Origin: Candidatus Eiseniibacteriota bacterium
Lineage (GTDB): Bacteria > Eisenbacteria > RBG-16-71-46
NCBI GenBank assembly: GCA_005893365.1
Contig: VBPB01000094.1
Span: 1-9,645, forward strand
Direction of reading: 5' to 3'
Length of the DNA stretch: 9,645 nucleotides
A program made the translations under genes and the position numbers. Below the pieces are notes generated by a model. That model was not told the origin of the DNA. It saw nothing but the letters and a program-made list of their open reading frames with translations, and searched no databases. Below, piece by piece: positions 1-8,762 of this stretch. Within the stretch, counting starts at the first letter, position 1. Every line of letters begins with the position of its first letter.

Positions 1-84
1 AAGGCGGTCGCGGGCGAGGCGGGCGTGCCGTTCTTCTCGATGAGCGGGAGTGACTTCGTCGAGATGTTCGTCGGGGTGGGGGCG

Positions 85-720
85 TCGGTGACCGGCGATA
101 CGCCGGTGCTCATCCGCCGTGATGGGAAGACCTGCTTGATGCCGATCGGGGAGTTCGTGGACGGCTACTTCACCGGCGACGAGCAGGGCTCCGTGGTCCC
201 GGTGGCAGGCGTCGAGACGCTGGGATTCGAGGGGAGCGACTCGAATTTCGAAGGCTCGCCCAGAACCTCGGTAACGGGCAGCGCTTGGAGCCGGGTACGC
301 GGCGTGCTCCGGCACCGCGTGGCCGAGGTCTACGAGATCGAGTACCTCGGGGGCGTCATCCGCACGACCGGCGACCACAGCGTATTCGTGAGAACGCCGA
401 ACACCGGGATCATCCAGCCAGTCGCGGCGCGGGATCTGCGTCCCGGGGACCTGCTGGTCGAACTGCCCGCCGATGCGAGCGCTCGCGCGCGAGCGGCCGG
501 CGCGTCACTGGCCCTGGGCGAACCCGCCCGCTCCGGTGCGTCGTACGCCACTGCCACGTCCGTACTCTCGCGCGCCAGCCATCCCGCCTGGGTGGAGGCG
601 GGGGAAGCTCCCGTCATCCAACGGGTCAGCGTGAAGCCCTTCGACGGGTACGTCTATGACCTCTGCGGATGCGACAACGAAGCGTTCTTCGGAGGCGAGT
701 CGCCGGTCCTGCTCCACAAC
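85..720 (+). mobile_element. Intein 1 in FtsH: 212-residue endonuclease-free intein (Ser1, HN end, +1 Ser)
   Basis: FtsH homologues read GVGASRVRDLFEQAK without a break. Here a 212-residue in-frame block separates GVGA from SRVRDLF. The block starts with Ser (SVTGDTPVLIRRDGK, intein block A), has a block B TxxH motif (T95, H98, in RTTGDHSVFVRT) followed by a typical RDLRPGDLLVELP stretch, and ends with block F/G (FDGYVYDLCGCDNEAFF, then LLHN). Penultimate His211 and terminal Asn212 are followed by Ser+1 at 721. All residues expected for self-splicing through Ser chemistry are present. No LAGLIDADG or HNH motif is visible. The stretch between blocks B and F (about residues 130-190) is Ala/Arg-rich and looks like a linker, so this is a mini-intein that cannot home by itself. 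Residues YDLCGC contain a C-x-C near the C-terminal splice site. The boundaries follow from restoring the conserved FtsH sequence. Confidence 0.92.
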
Positions 721-1592
721 AGCCGGGTGCGCGACCTCTTTGAGCAGGCGAAGCGTAATGCGCCGTGCCTCACCGGAGATGCTGTGGTCACATTGAGCGG
801 TGGGCGGCAGGTGACCATTGCCGAGATGTTCGAGAAGCAGATGGTCGGAGTGCGGGTCCCCGCGATGGCGGATGAGTTTCGATTCGAGGATGTCAATGTC
901 ATCGGCATCACGAAGAAACCGGCCGAGGAGGTCCTGAGGATCTCCACGGCGACCAGCGAGATCAAGGCGACGCCGAACCATCTCTTCCCGGTGTTGCGTG
1001 ACGGCTTGAAGTGGGTCCGTGCGGATGAGCTGGCGACCGACGACTACGTTGCCGCCCCTCGGTCGATCGCGACGGATTCTCATCCACCTTTGTTCTACGA
1101 CTTCCTCTCACCCGAGACGCTCCTGACTCCACGCGGGGAGGAGCCTCTCTTGGGTCGGCTGCGGCTGGCCGACGTACGGGACCGGATTGGCCGGATCCAT
1201 CCGCGAATCGAGCGGTTGAGCAGCCCGGGACGCGGACTCCGCTCGTCGTGGATCTCCCGCGTTCCCCTTTACCTAGACGAGGACGTTGCCTACCTCTGCG
1301 GACTGATCACATCCGATGGCAGCTGGCGTGGCCGCGGCGGCCGCCAGCTCATCTTCGTGAACACGGAGCTCGCGCTCCACGAGCGCGTGGCGGAGATCCT
1401 CCGCCTCCACTTCGACTACTCGCCGAAGCGTCATCTCAACGCGAAGCACTTTGAGAACCTCCTCCCGCAGGGCAAGACACCCGCGACCTTGAAAGACTGT
1501 TACACGACTTTCATCAGCAGCCGATTCCTCTGCGATGCATTGAGCAGGGTGCAGGCCTCCATCCTCGAGATGCCGAGCTACATCGTCGGGGC

Positions 1593-3362
<1,770 letters not shown>

Positions 3363-3371
3363 CCCGAGGGA

Positions 3372-3395
3372 CCCGAGCGCCCGGCCGCGCTCGGG
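3372..3395. terminator. Bidirectional hairpin between convergent ftsH and fadJ
   Basis: CCCGAGCGC (3372-3380) and GCGCTCGGG (3387-3395) form a perfect 9-bp GC-rich stem around a 6-nt loop. It fills most of the 37-nt gap between the ftsH stop (3362) and the end of the convergent fadJ-like gene (3400). No T-run follows on either side, so it may be a transcript-end stabiliser or a terminator of the U-poor kind common in high-GC genomes. Confidence 0.6.
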
Positions 3396-3399
3396 GTCC

Positions 3400-5559
3400 T
3401 CAGGCCGAGGCGGGGGGTGCGGTGAACGTGCCGCCCGCGGCGGCCAGCCGCTTGAGCAGTGCGGCGGGCCGGAAACGCTCGCCCTTCTCGGCGCCCAGGG
3501 AGGTCAGCCGCGCTTCCACCTTCGCCAGGCCGAGGGCATCGGCGTGCCGCAGCAACCCGCCGCGGAACGGCGGGAAGCCGGCCCCGAAGATCATCGCCAC
3601 GTCGAGCATCCCCGCGTCGGCGACCACCTGCTCCTCCAGGCACCGCGCCGCCTCGTTGATCATCGCCAGCACCATGCGCTCGGCGAGCACCTCGGGGCCC
3701 GGCGACTTCCGGCCGCGCCGCAGCCCGAGGAACGCGCACAGCCCCGGGTCGGGCCGGCGGTCGCGGCCGCGGTGGCGGTAGAAGCCGAGGCCGCTCTTGC
3801 GCCCGAGCCGGCCGGCCGCCACCAGCTTCTCCAGCACGGTGGCCGGCGGCGTGCGGTCGGGGAACGCGCGCCCCAGCACCCCCGCGACCTTGCGCGCCAC
3901 GTCCAGCCCCACCTCGTCCAGCACCTCGAACGGTCCCATCGGCATGCCGAACCGGCGCATCGCCCGGTCGATGTCGGGGAGCGGGTAGCCCTCCTCGAGC
4001 AGCACCATCGCCTCGCCCAGGTAGGGCATCAGGATCCGGTTGACCACGAACCCGGGTGCGTCGGACACCACCACCGGGGTCTTGCCGAGGCGGCGCGCGA
4101 GCCCCACGGCGGTCACCAGCGTCCGATCGGAGGTCTTGGCCCCGCGCACGACCTCGACCAGCGGCATGCGGTGGACGGGATTGAAGAAGTGGAAGCCGCA
4201 CAGGCGCTCGGGATGGGCGAGCCCCTGGGCCAGTGCATCCACCGAGAGAGACGAAGTGTTGGTCGCCAGCACCGCGTCGTGGCCGAGGCGCACCTCGAGC
4301 TCGGCGAACACGCGGCGCTTGACGTCGAGGTCCTCGACCACCGCCTCCATCGCGAAGTCGGCGCGGCCGGCCGCCGCCATCTCCAGCGTCGGCTGGATCC
4401 GCGTCATCTGGGCCAGCGCCTCGCGCGCCGCCTCGCCCCGGCCGCCGCGCCGGCGGGTGCGCTCGGCGATCAGCGACCGCGCGGTCTGGAGGGCGTGCGT
4501 CAGCGCCTCGGGCTTGAGGTCGCGCACGCGCACGGTGATGCCGAAGCGGCTCGCCAGCTCGGCGATGCCGCCGCCCATGACGCCGGCGCCGATCAGCAGC
4601 AGCGAGCGCACCGGCGTGGGGGACACGGAGGCATCGGCCACCACCGGGTCCTTCTTGGCGCGCTCCGAGAGCTCGAAGATGCGCACCAGGTTCTTGCATA
4701 CGGTCCCGGTCACGAGGTCGCTCACCCGGGCCGCCTCGATGGCGAGCCCGGCTTCGAGCGGCAGCCGCAGCGTGCGCTCGAGCACCTCGATGGCGGCGAG
4801 CGGGGCGGGATAGTGGCCGCCGGTGCGCGCGCGGGTCATGCTGCGCGCCTGGCCCAGGGCGATTGCCTGGCCGAACGGCGTGCGGTCCACGAACCAGGCG
4901 CCCAGGCCGCGCGGGCGGTACGCGTCGCGGCGCTGGCCCGCGGGACGGCGCGCCAGCACGGCGAGGTGCTCATGCGCGCGCTCGATCAGCCATGCGGCCG
5001 GGACGGCGCGGGCGATCAAGCCGGTCTTCTCGGCGCGCCGCGCGTCCAGCGAGCGGCCGGTGAGGATCAGGTCCAGGGCCGCGGCGAGCCCGATCAGGCG
5101 CGGCAGGCGCTGCGAGCCGCCGAAGCCCGGGAAGATGCCGAGCAGCACCTCGGGCAGCCCGATCTGGGTGCGCGGCTCCTCGCTGGCGATGCGCGCATCG
5201 CACGCCAGGGCGAGCTCGGTGCCGCCGCCCAGGCACACGCCGTCGATGGCGGCGACCGTCGGGCAGGCGAGCCCGGCGAGCCGGTTGAAGGCGCCGTGCG
5301 CGCGGCGGATCAGGCTCAGCACCTGCTCGCGGTCGGTGAGCGCCCCGATTGCCGAGACGTCGGCGCCGGCGATGAACGTGCCGCTCTTGCCGCTCCGCAG
5401 CACGACGCCGGTGAGCCCGTCGCTGCGCTCCAGGACGCCCATCGCCTGCTCCAGGTCGGCGATGGCCTCGGCGTCGAGCACGTTCACCTTGCGCGCGGGA
5501 TGGTCCATCACCAGATGGGCGATGCCGCCGGCCTGCAGCTCGACCCGGAAGACCCCCAT
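3400..5559 (-). CDS. fadJ: FadJ-type multifunctional enzyme: enoyl-CoA hydratase / 3-hydroxyacyl-CoA dehydrogenase
   Basis: The 719-residue cytoplasmic protein carries out two successive beta-oxidation steps. The N-terminal crotonase domain (about 1-190) shows the oxyanion-hole stretch FIAGADVS (62-69), then GGGTELALACD with Glu115 and IGLPE with Glu137, the two catalytic glutamates. The dehydrogenase domain starts near 315 with the NAD-binding GAGVMGGGIA (324 on), then NTSSLSV, the catalytic His457 in GFHFFNP and Glu469 in LVEVV. Two C-terminal helical repeats follow (APGFVVNRI at about 501, and FGAGFPPFRGG at about 658). Length and domain order match FadJ/FadB (about 715-730 residues). The ATG at 5559-5557 shares its A with the upstream thiolase TGA and has GGAG 8 nt upstream (5571-5568), so translation is probably coupled. 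The name fadJ rather than fadB rests on the thiolase-first gene order; function is secure, the exact chain-length range is not. Confidence 0.93.
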   Translation of the reverse strand: MGVFRVELQAGGIAHLVMDHPARKVNVLDAEAIADLEQAMGVLERSDGLTGVVLRSGKSGTFIAGADVSAIGALTDREQVLSLIRRAHGAFNRLAGLACPTVAAIDGVCLGGGTELALACDARIASEEPRTQIGLPEVLLGIFPGFGGSQRLPRLIGLAAALDLILTGRSLDARRAEKTGLIARAVPAAWLIERAHEHLAVLARRPAGQRRDAYRPRGLGAWFVDRTPFGQAIALGQARSMTRARTGGHYPAPLAAIEVLERTLRLPLEAGLAIEAARVSDLVTGTVCKNLVRIFELSERAKKDPVVADASVSPTPVRSLLLIGAGVMGGGIAELASRFGITVRVRDLKPEALTHALQTARSLIAERTRRRGGRGEAAREALAQMTRIQPTLEMAAAGRADFAMEAVVEDLDVKRRVFAELEVRLGHDAVLATNTSSLSVDALAQGLAHPERLCGFHFFNPVHRMPLVEVVRGAKTSDRTLVTAVGLARRLGKTPVVVSDAPGFVVNRILMPYLGEAMVLLEEGYPLPDIDRAMRRFGMPMGPFEVLDEVGLDVARKVAGVLGRAFPDRTPPATVLEKLVAAGRLGRKSGLGFYRHRGRDRRPDPGLCAFLGLRRGRKSPGPEVLAERMVLAMINEAARCLEEQVVADAGMLDVAMIFGAGFPPFRGGLLRHADALGLAKVEARLTSLGAEKGERFRPAALLKRLAAAGGTFTAPPASA

Positions 5560-6842
5560 CAGTCGCGCTCCAGCACGAACGCGGCGCCCTGCCCGCCGCC
5601 CACGCACAGCGTGGCGAGCCCGCGCCTGAGGCGCCGCCGCCGCATCTCCATGAGCGTCGTCAGCAGCAGCCGCGCGCCGCTCGCGCCCACCGGATGGCCG
5701 AGCGCGATGGCGCCGCCGTTCACGTTGAGCCGCTCGACCGGGATCTCGCCCAGGGCCTGCGTGCGGCCGAGCTCGGCCTGGGCGAAGGCCTCCGACTTGG
5801 CCGCCTCGAGACAGGCCAGCACCTGGGCCGCGAACGCCTCGTTGATCTCGAACAGCTCGCAATCGCCCAGGCCGAGCCCGGCGGCCGCGAGCGCCTTGGC
5901 GGCCGCGAACACCGGGCCCAGGCCCATCCGCTGGGGGGACAGGCCCGCGAAGGCGAAGGCGCGGATGCGCCCCAGCGGCGGAGTGCGCCAGCGCGCGGCG
6001 GTCGCCTGGTCGCCGATCAGCAGCGCCACCGCGCCATCGGTGACCTGGCAGGCGTTGCCGACGGTCACGGTGCCGTTGCGGCGGTCGAAGTAGGGCTTGA
6101 GCTTGCCGAGCGCCTCGAGCGTCTGCCCCTCGCGCGGCCCCACGTCGTCGCGCACCATCTCGAAGCCCGGGCCCGGGAACACCGGGACCATCTCCTCGCG
6201 CAGGCGCTCGCGGGCGGCGACCGCGCGCTGGTGGCTCACGAGTGCCCACTCGTCCTGGCGCGCGCGGCCGATGTGGAACTCGCGGGCCAGCACCTCGGCG
6301 GTCTGGCCCATGTTGAGGCCGCACACGTAGTCGGTGAGCCCCTCGGCCAGCGCGATGCGCGGCCGCAGCATCGCAGGACGGAAGCGCGCGAACACGCCGA
6401 GCTTCTGCGCCGGCGTCTTGGCCCGCATCAACCCCTCGAGCCAGGTCGCGTACTCGGTCGCGTAGAGCAGCGGCATCTGGCTCATCGACTCCATGCCGCC
6501 CGCGAGCACCAGCCGGGCCGCGCCCGCCTGGATGCGGTAGGCGGCGTCGGCCACCGACTCCATGCCCGAGGCGCAGTTGCGGTGCACACTCACCGCCGGC
6601 ACCGGCTCGGGCACGCCCGCCATGAGGGCGGCGATGCGGGCCACGTTCGCCGCCTCGGCCGGGTTGCCGCAGTTGCCGAAGATGACCTCATCGAGGCTCG
6701 CGGGGTCGAGGTCCTGGGTGGCGATCAGCTCCGCGATGGCGACGCGGCCCAGCTCGTAGACGGGTGCGCCGCGGAACGGGCCGCCCGCCTTGGCGAAGGG
6801 CGTGCGCACGCCGGCGAGGATCCAGACCGGGGCGCTGGTCAT
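5559..6842 (-). CDS. fadI: FadI-type acetyl-CoA C-acyltransferase (3-ketoacyl-CoA thiolase)
   Basis: The 427-residue thiolase catalyses the last beta-oxidation step, cleaving 3-ketoacyl-CoA with CoA to acetyl-CoA and a shortened acyl-CoA. The N-terminus VWILAGVRTPFAKAGGPFRG is thiolase-typical. The nucleophile Cys90 lies in HRNCASGMES. The C-terminal half carries NEAF (334-337), His383 in ALGHPVGASG, and Cys413 in LCVGGGQG, the acid/base cysteine. The length and the long insert between AGGMES and DTAE-like GQTAEVLA are closer to FadI (about 436 residues in E. coli) than to the shorter biosynthetic thiolases. The ATG at 6842-6840 overlaps the stop of the TPR gene as ATGA. The Shine-Dalgarno is poor (AGAAGG nearly touching the start), which also suggests coupling. 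The next gene is FadJ-like, as in fadIJ, so the two products probably form a trifunctional-type complex; that is inferred from family knowledge. Confidence 0.93.
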   Translation of the reverse strand: MTSAPVWILAGVRTPFAKAGGPFRGAPVYELGRVAIAELIATQDLDPASLDEVIFGNCGNPAEAANVARIAALMAGVPEPVPAVSVHRNCASGMESVADAAYRIQAGAARLVLAGGMESMSQMPLLYATEYATWLEGLMRAKTPAQKLGVFARFRPAMLRPRIALAEGLTDYVCGLNMGQTAEVLAREFHIGRARQDEWALVSHQRAVAARERLREEMVPVFPGPGFEMVRDDVGPREGQTLEALGKLKPYFDRRNGTVTVGNACQVTDGAVALLIGDQATAARWRTPPLGRIRAFAFAGLSPQRMGLGPVFAAAKALAAAGLGLGDCELFEINEAFAAQVLACLEAAKSEAFAQAELGRTQALGEIPVERLNVNGGAIALGHPVGASGARLLLTTLMEMRRRRLRRGLATLCVGGGQGAAFVLERD

Positions 6843-7630
6843 GCCTTCTTGAGCTTCTCCAGCTGCACCCGCGCCTCGGCCTGCAGCCCCGCGTCGCGCG
6901 GGTGCACGGCCGGGCTCGCGACCACGCGCTCCAGCTCGCGGCGCGCGTCGCCCAAGCGCTCGACCTTGAGATAGGTGCGCGCCAGCTCCATGCGCGCCTG
7001 GAGGTCCACGGGCGCCAGCTCGACGGCCTTCTCGAGGTCGCGCAGCGCGTTGTCCATGGTGGCGCCGTGCGGGCTGTGGGCCAGCAGCACCTTGCTCCAC
7101 GCCCGCTCCCAGATACCGCGGCCCGCCAGCCGGCGGTTCCAGCGCCCGCGCTCCAGGTAGGCGCGGGCGATGCCCGGATCGATGCCGATGGCGCGGTCCA
7201 GCTCGGAGCGGATCTCGCGCCACAGCCCGGCGCGGGTGCGTGGCCCCTCGAGCTCCGCCTGCAGGCCCAGGGCCACCGCCAGCCAGACGTGGCCGTGCGC
7301 GTTCGCGGCGTCGGCCTTGACCGCCGCGCGCGCGTGCTCGACCGCGGCGGCCACGAGCCGCCGGCGCTCCTCGCCGGGGGTGGCCTCGCTCAGGTCGGAC
7401 TCGGCCCGGGCGAGGCCGCACAGCGCGCCGAAGCTCGCGGGGTCCTTCTCGAGCGCCGAGCGGTACGCGGCGAGCGCGTCGCGGAACTGGCCGCGGGCAT
7501 AGGATTGGTCGCCGTGCTCGACGGCCGCCTCGGCCCCGGTCGGGGGCGCGGCGACGGCCTGCGCATGCCGGACGCCGATCAGGGTGACGAGGAGCGCGGC
7601 CGCGCACCACACGGAGCGTTTCGTGGTCAT
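6839..7630 (-). CDS. Exported TPR protein, RMD-like
   Basis: The 263-residue protein starts MTTKRSVWCA and has a hydrophobic stretch and an AQA|VA cleavage site near residue 25, so it is probably secreted to the periplasm by a signal peptide. The rest is helical TPR repeats: VEHGDQSYARGQFRDALAAY (about 37-56) with ALEKDPASFGALCGLARAES, then a middle part HVWLAVALGLQAE, then RAYLERGRWNRRLAG (about 156-170), then LRDLEKAVELAPVDLQARME and LARTYLKVERLGDARREL. The order of WLAVA, GRWN and the two final TPRs resembles bacterial homologues of the RMD (regulator of microtubule dynamics) TPR family; the molecular role of those is unknown to me. The ATG at 7630-7628 has GGAGA (7641-7637) 6 nt upstream. 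The gene overlaps fadI by 4 nt. TPR proteins act as scaffolds. A link to fatty acid handling is suggested only by the operon. Confidence 0.85.
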   Translation of the reverse strand: MTTKRSVWCAAALLVTLIGVRHAQAVAAPPTGAEAAVEHGDQSYARGQFRDALAAYRSALEKDPASFGALCGLARAESDLSEATPGEERRRLVAAAVEHARAAVKADAANAHGHVWLAVALGLQAELEGPRTRAGLWREIRSELDRAIGIDPGIARAYLERGRWNRRLAGRGIWERAWSKVLLAHSPHGATMDNALRDLEKAVELAPVDLQARMELARTYLKVERLGDARRELERVVASPAVHPRDAGLQAEARVQLEKLKKA

Positions 7631-7681
7631 CGCTGGTCTCCGCCGCGGTGCGCCGTGCGCGCGATGCCGACGGTCCGGGCG

Positions 7682-7711
7682 ACTGTGGCCCAGCGCCCGG
7701 TCGTCTGTCAA
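7682..7711 (-). promoter_or_regulatory. Candidate promoter of the TPR-fadI-fadJ operon
   Basis: On the minus strand a perfect TTGACA (7711-7706) is followed after 18 nt by CACAGT (7687-7682), which matches the -10 consensus at 3 of 6 positions including A2 and T6. A start near 7675 would leave a leader of about 45 nt before the ATG at 7630. The -35 match is strong, the -10 weak. The 139-bp gap 7631-7769 also must hold the promoter for the divergent gene, for which I see no clear match. Confidence 0.3.
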
Positions 7712-7769
7712 CGCCACCCGGCTTCGCGCGTGTACGGGGCGCCGCAAGGGGTTACCATGGCGCCCCGCG

Positions 7770-8582
7770 ATGCTGCTCTACTTCGTCCTCGCCTACGCCG
7801 TCACCTGGAGCCTCTGGCTCGCCGCGCGCGCGGCGCCGGCCCAAGGCCCGCGTGGCGTCCTGCTGCTGCTGGGGACGTTCGCGCCCGGGCTCATCGCCCT
7901 GGGGCTCACCGCCCGGCGCGCGGGGCGCCCCGGCGTGGTGGCATTGCTGCGGCGGCTCGTCGCTTGGGAGGTTCCCGGGCGTTGGTTCGGGTTCGCCCTC
8001 GCCTACATGGCCGCGATCAAGCTGACCGCCGCGGGGCTCCACCGACTCGTCACCGGCGCGTGGCCGGCCTTCGGCGCGATGCCGTGGACCCTGATGCTCG
8101 GGGCCACCCTCCTCTCGACTTTGGTCGGAGGCCAGACCGGCGAGGAGGTCGGTTGGCGCGGGTACGCCCTGCCCCGGCTCACCGCGCGCTTCGGTCTCGG
8201 CGGGGCGAGCCTCCTGCTCGGGGCGCTGTGGGCGAGCTGGCACCTGCCCTTGTTCCTGCTCTTCCCCGAGGTCGACACCTTCGGCCAGTCGTTCCCGCTC
8301 TACCTGCTCGAGGTGATGGCGCTGTCGGTGGCGATCGCCTGGCTCTTCGCGAGCACGCGCGGCAGCCTGCTGCCGGTCATGCTCCTCCATGCCGCGGTCA
8401 ACAACACCAAGGACATCGTGCCCTCGGCAGAGGCCGGCGCCACGAATCCGTGGGCCCTGAGCCACTCGCTCGTGGCCTGGCTCACGGTGGCGCTGCTCTG
8501 GCTGTGCGCGGGCTACTTCCTCGTGCGGATGCATCGCGACCCCGCGCTGGCACGCGCGGTGACGGCCGTGGCCGGCGATTGA
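7770..8582 (+). CDS. CPBP-family intramembrane metalloprotease (CAAX protease/bacteriocin-processing type)
   Basis: The 270-residue integral membrane protein has about eight hydrophobic segments. It begins MLLYFVLAYAVTWSLWL and ends LLWLCAGYFLVRM plus a short tail. The family signature is complete: motif 1 GEEVGWRGYALP with Glu125, Glu126 and Arg130, motif 2 SWHLPLF with His158, and motif 3 LLHAAVNN with His207 and Asn211. These residues form the active site of Rce1-type proteases, which cleave inside the membrane. In bacteria, members process peptides, give bacteriocin self-immunity or have unknown roles; the substrate here cannot be told. The start is unsure. ATG 7770 begins directly at the usual first membrane segment but has no Shine-Dalgarno, whereas AAGGGG (7746-7751) points to ATG 7757 in another frame. 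The gene is divergent from the TPR-fadI-fadJ operon and upstream of the acyl-CoA synthetase. Confidence 0.85.
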   Translation: MLLYFVLAYAVTWSLWLAARAAPAQGPRGVLLLLGTFAPGLIALGLTARRAGRPGVVALLRRLVAWEVPGRWFGFALAYMAAIKLTAAGLHRLVTGAWPAFGAMPWTLMLGATLLSTLVGGQTGEEVGWRGYALPRLTARFGLGGASLLLGALWASWHLPLFLLFPEVDTFGQSFPLYLLEVMALSVAIAWLFASTRGSLLPVMLLHAAVNNTKDIVPSAEAGATNPWALSHSLVAWLTVALLWLCAGYFLVRMHRDPALARAVTAVAGD

Positions 8583-8591
8583 GCACCCCTG

Positions 8592-8612
8592 GCCCGGCGA
8601 GGCCGGTCGGGC
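8592..8612 (+). terminator. Weak hairpin after the CPBP gene
   Basis: GCCCG (8592-8596) and CGGGC (8608-8612) can pair around an 11-nt loop, starting 10 nt after the TGA stop at 8580-8582. The stem is short and only TT follows. It could end the CPBP transcript, but such hairpins are common by chance at this GC content. Confidence 0.25.
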
Positions 8613-8651
8613 TTGGCGCCCCCGCCCCATGAGGGTAGGGTTCCGTCGGAA
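8613..8651 (+). promoter_or_regulatory. Candidate promoter with palindromic operator for the acyl-CoA synthetase
   Basis: TTGGCG (8613-8618) and TAGGGT (8636-8641) are spaced by 17 nt and match the -35 and -10 consensus at 4 and 3 of 6 positions. An 11-nt perfect palindrome, TTCCG-T-CGGAA (8641-8651), overlaps the end of the -10 and the expected start site. That is where a repressor such as a TetR- or GntR-type fatty-acid regulator would bind. The rest of the 180-bp gap (8652-8762) shows nothing recognisable apart from the ribosome binding site. Confidence 0.3.
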
Positions 8652-8753
8652 TCAAGGCCCGATCCGGGGAAGGCGTGATGCCAGTCGGCGCGGTCGCCGA
8701 TATCCGTGGTGCGCTGCGGACCGGCCTGACCCGCGTTCGGCGCGAACCCGCGT

Positions 8754-8761
8754 GGAGGTGA
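8754..8761 (+). promoter_or_regulatory. Strong ribosome binding site deciding the synthetase start
   Basis: GGAGGTGA, an almost ideal anti-Shine-Dalgarno complement, ends one base before ATG 8763; the GGAGG core is 4 nt from it. It fixes this ATG as the start over any later Met. Confidence 0.75.
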
Positions 8762-8762
8762 G

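Noticed and set aside
3544..6093. 849-codon plus-strand open frame
   Set aside because: It lies antisense to the fadJ- and fadI-like genes, has low-complexity Arg/His/Gln/Ala-rich sequence and no motif. It is a by-product of GC-rich codon use in the real minus-strand genes.
5559..7610. N-terminal extension of the thiolase to 683 residues, and a similar 974-residue extension of the FadJ-like protein to 6324
   Set aside because: The extra residues are out-of-frame readings of the upstream genes. The conserved starts MTSAPVWILAG and MGVFRVELQAG give normal family lengths.
7584..7769. Upstream extension of the CPBP protein by 62 residues
   Set aside because: The extension overlaps the 5' end and promoter of the divergent TPR gene and is Arg-rich without family similarity. 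ATG 7770 starts directly at the first membrane segment.
6764..8632. 622-codon plus-strand open frame
   Set aside because: It crosses the antisense side of the TPR gene, the divergent spacer and an alternate frame of the CPBP gene. The sequence is Arg/Ala/Gly-rich and unlike any family.
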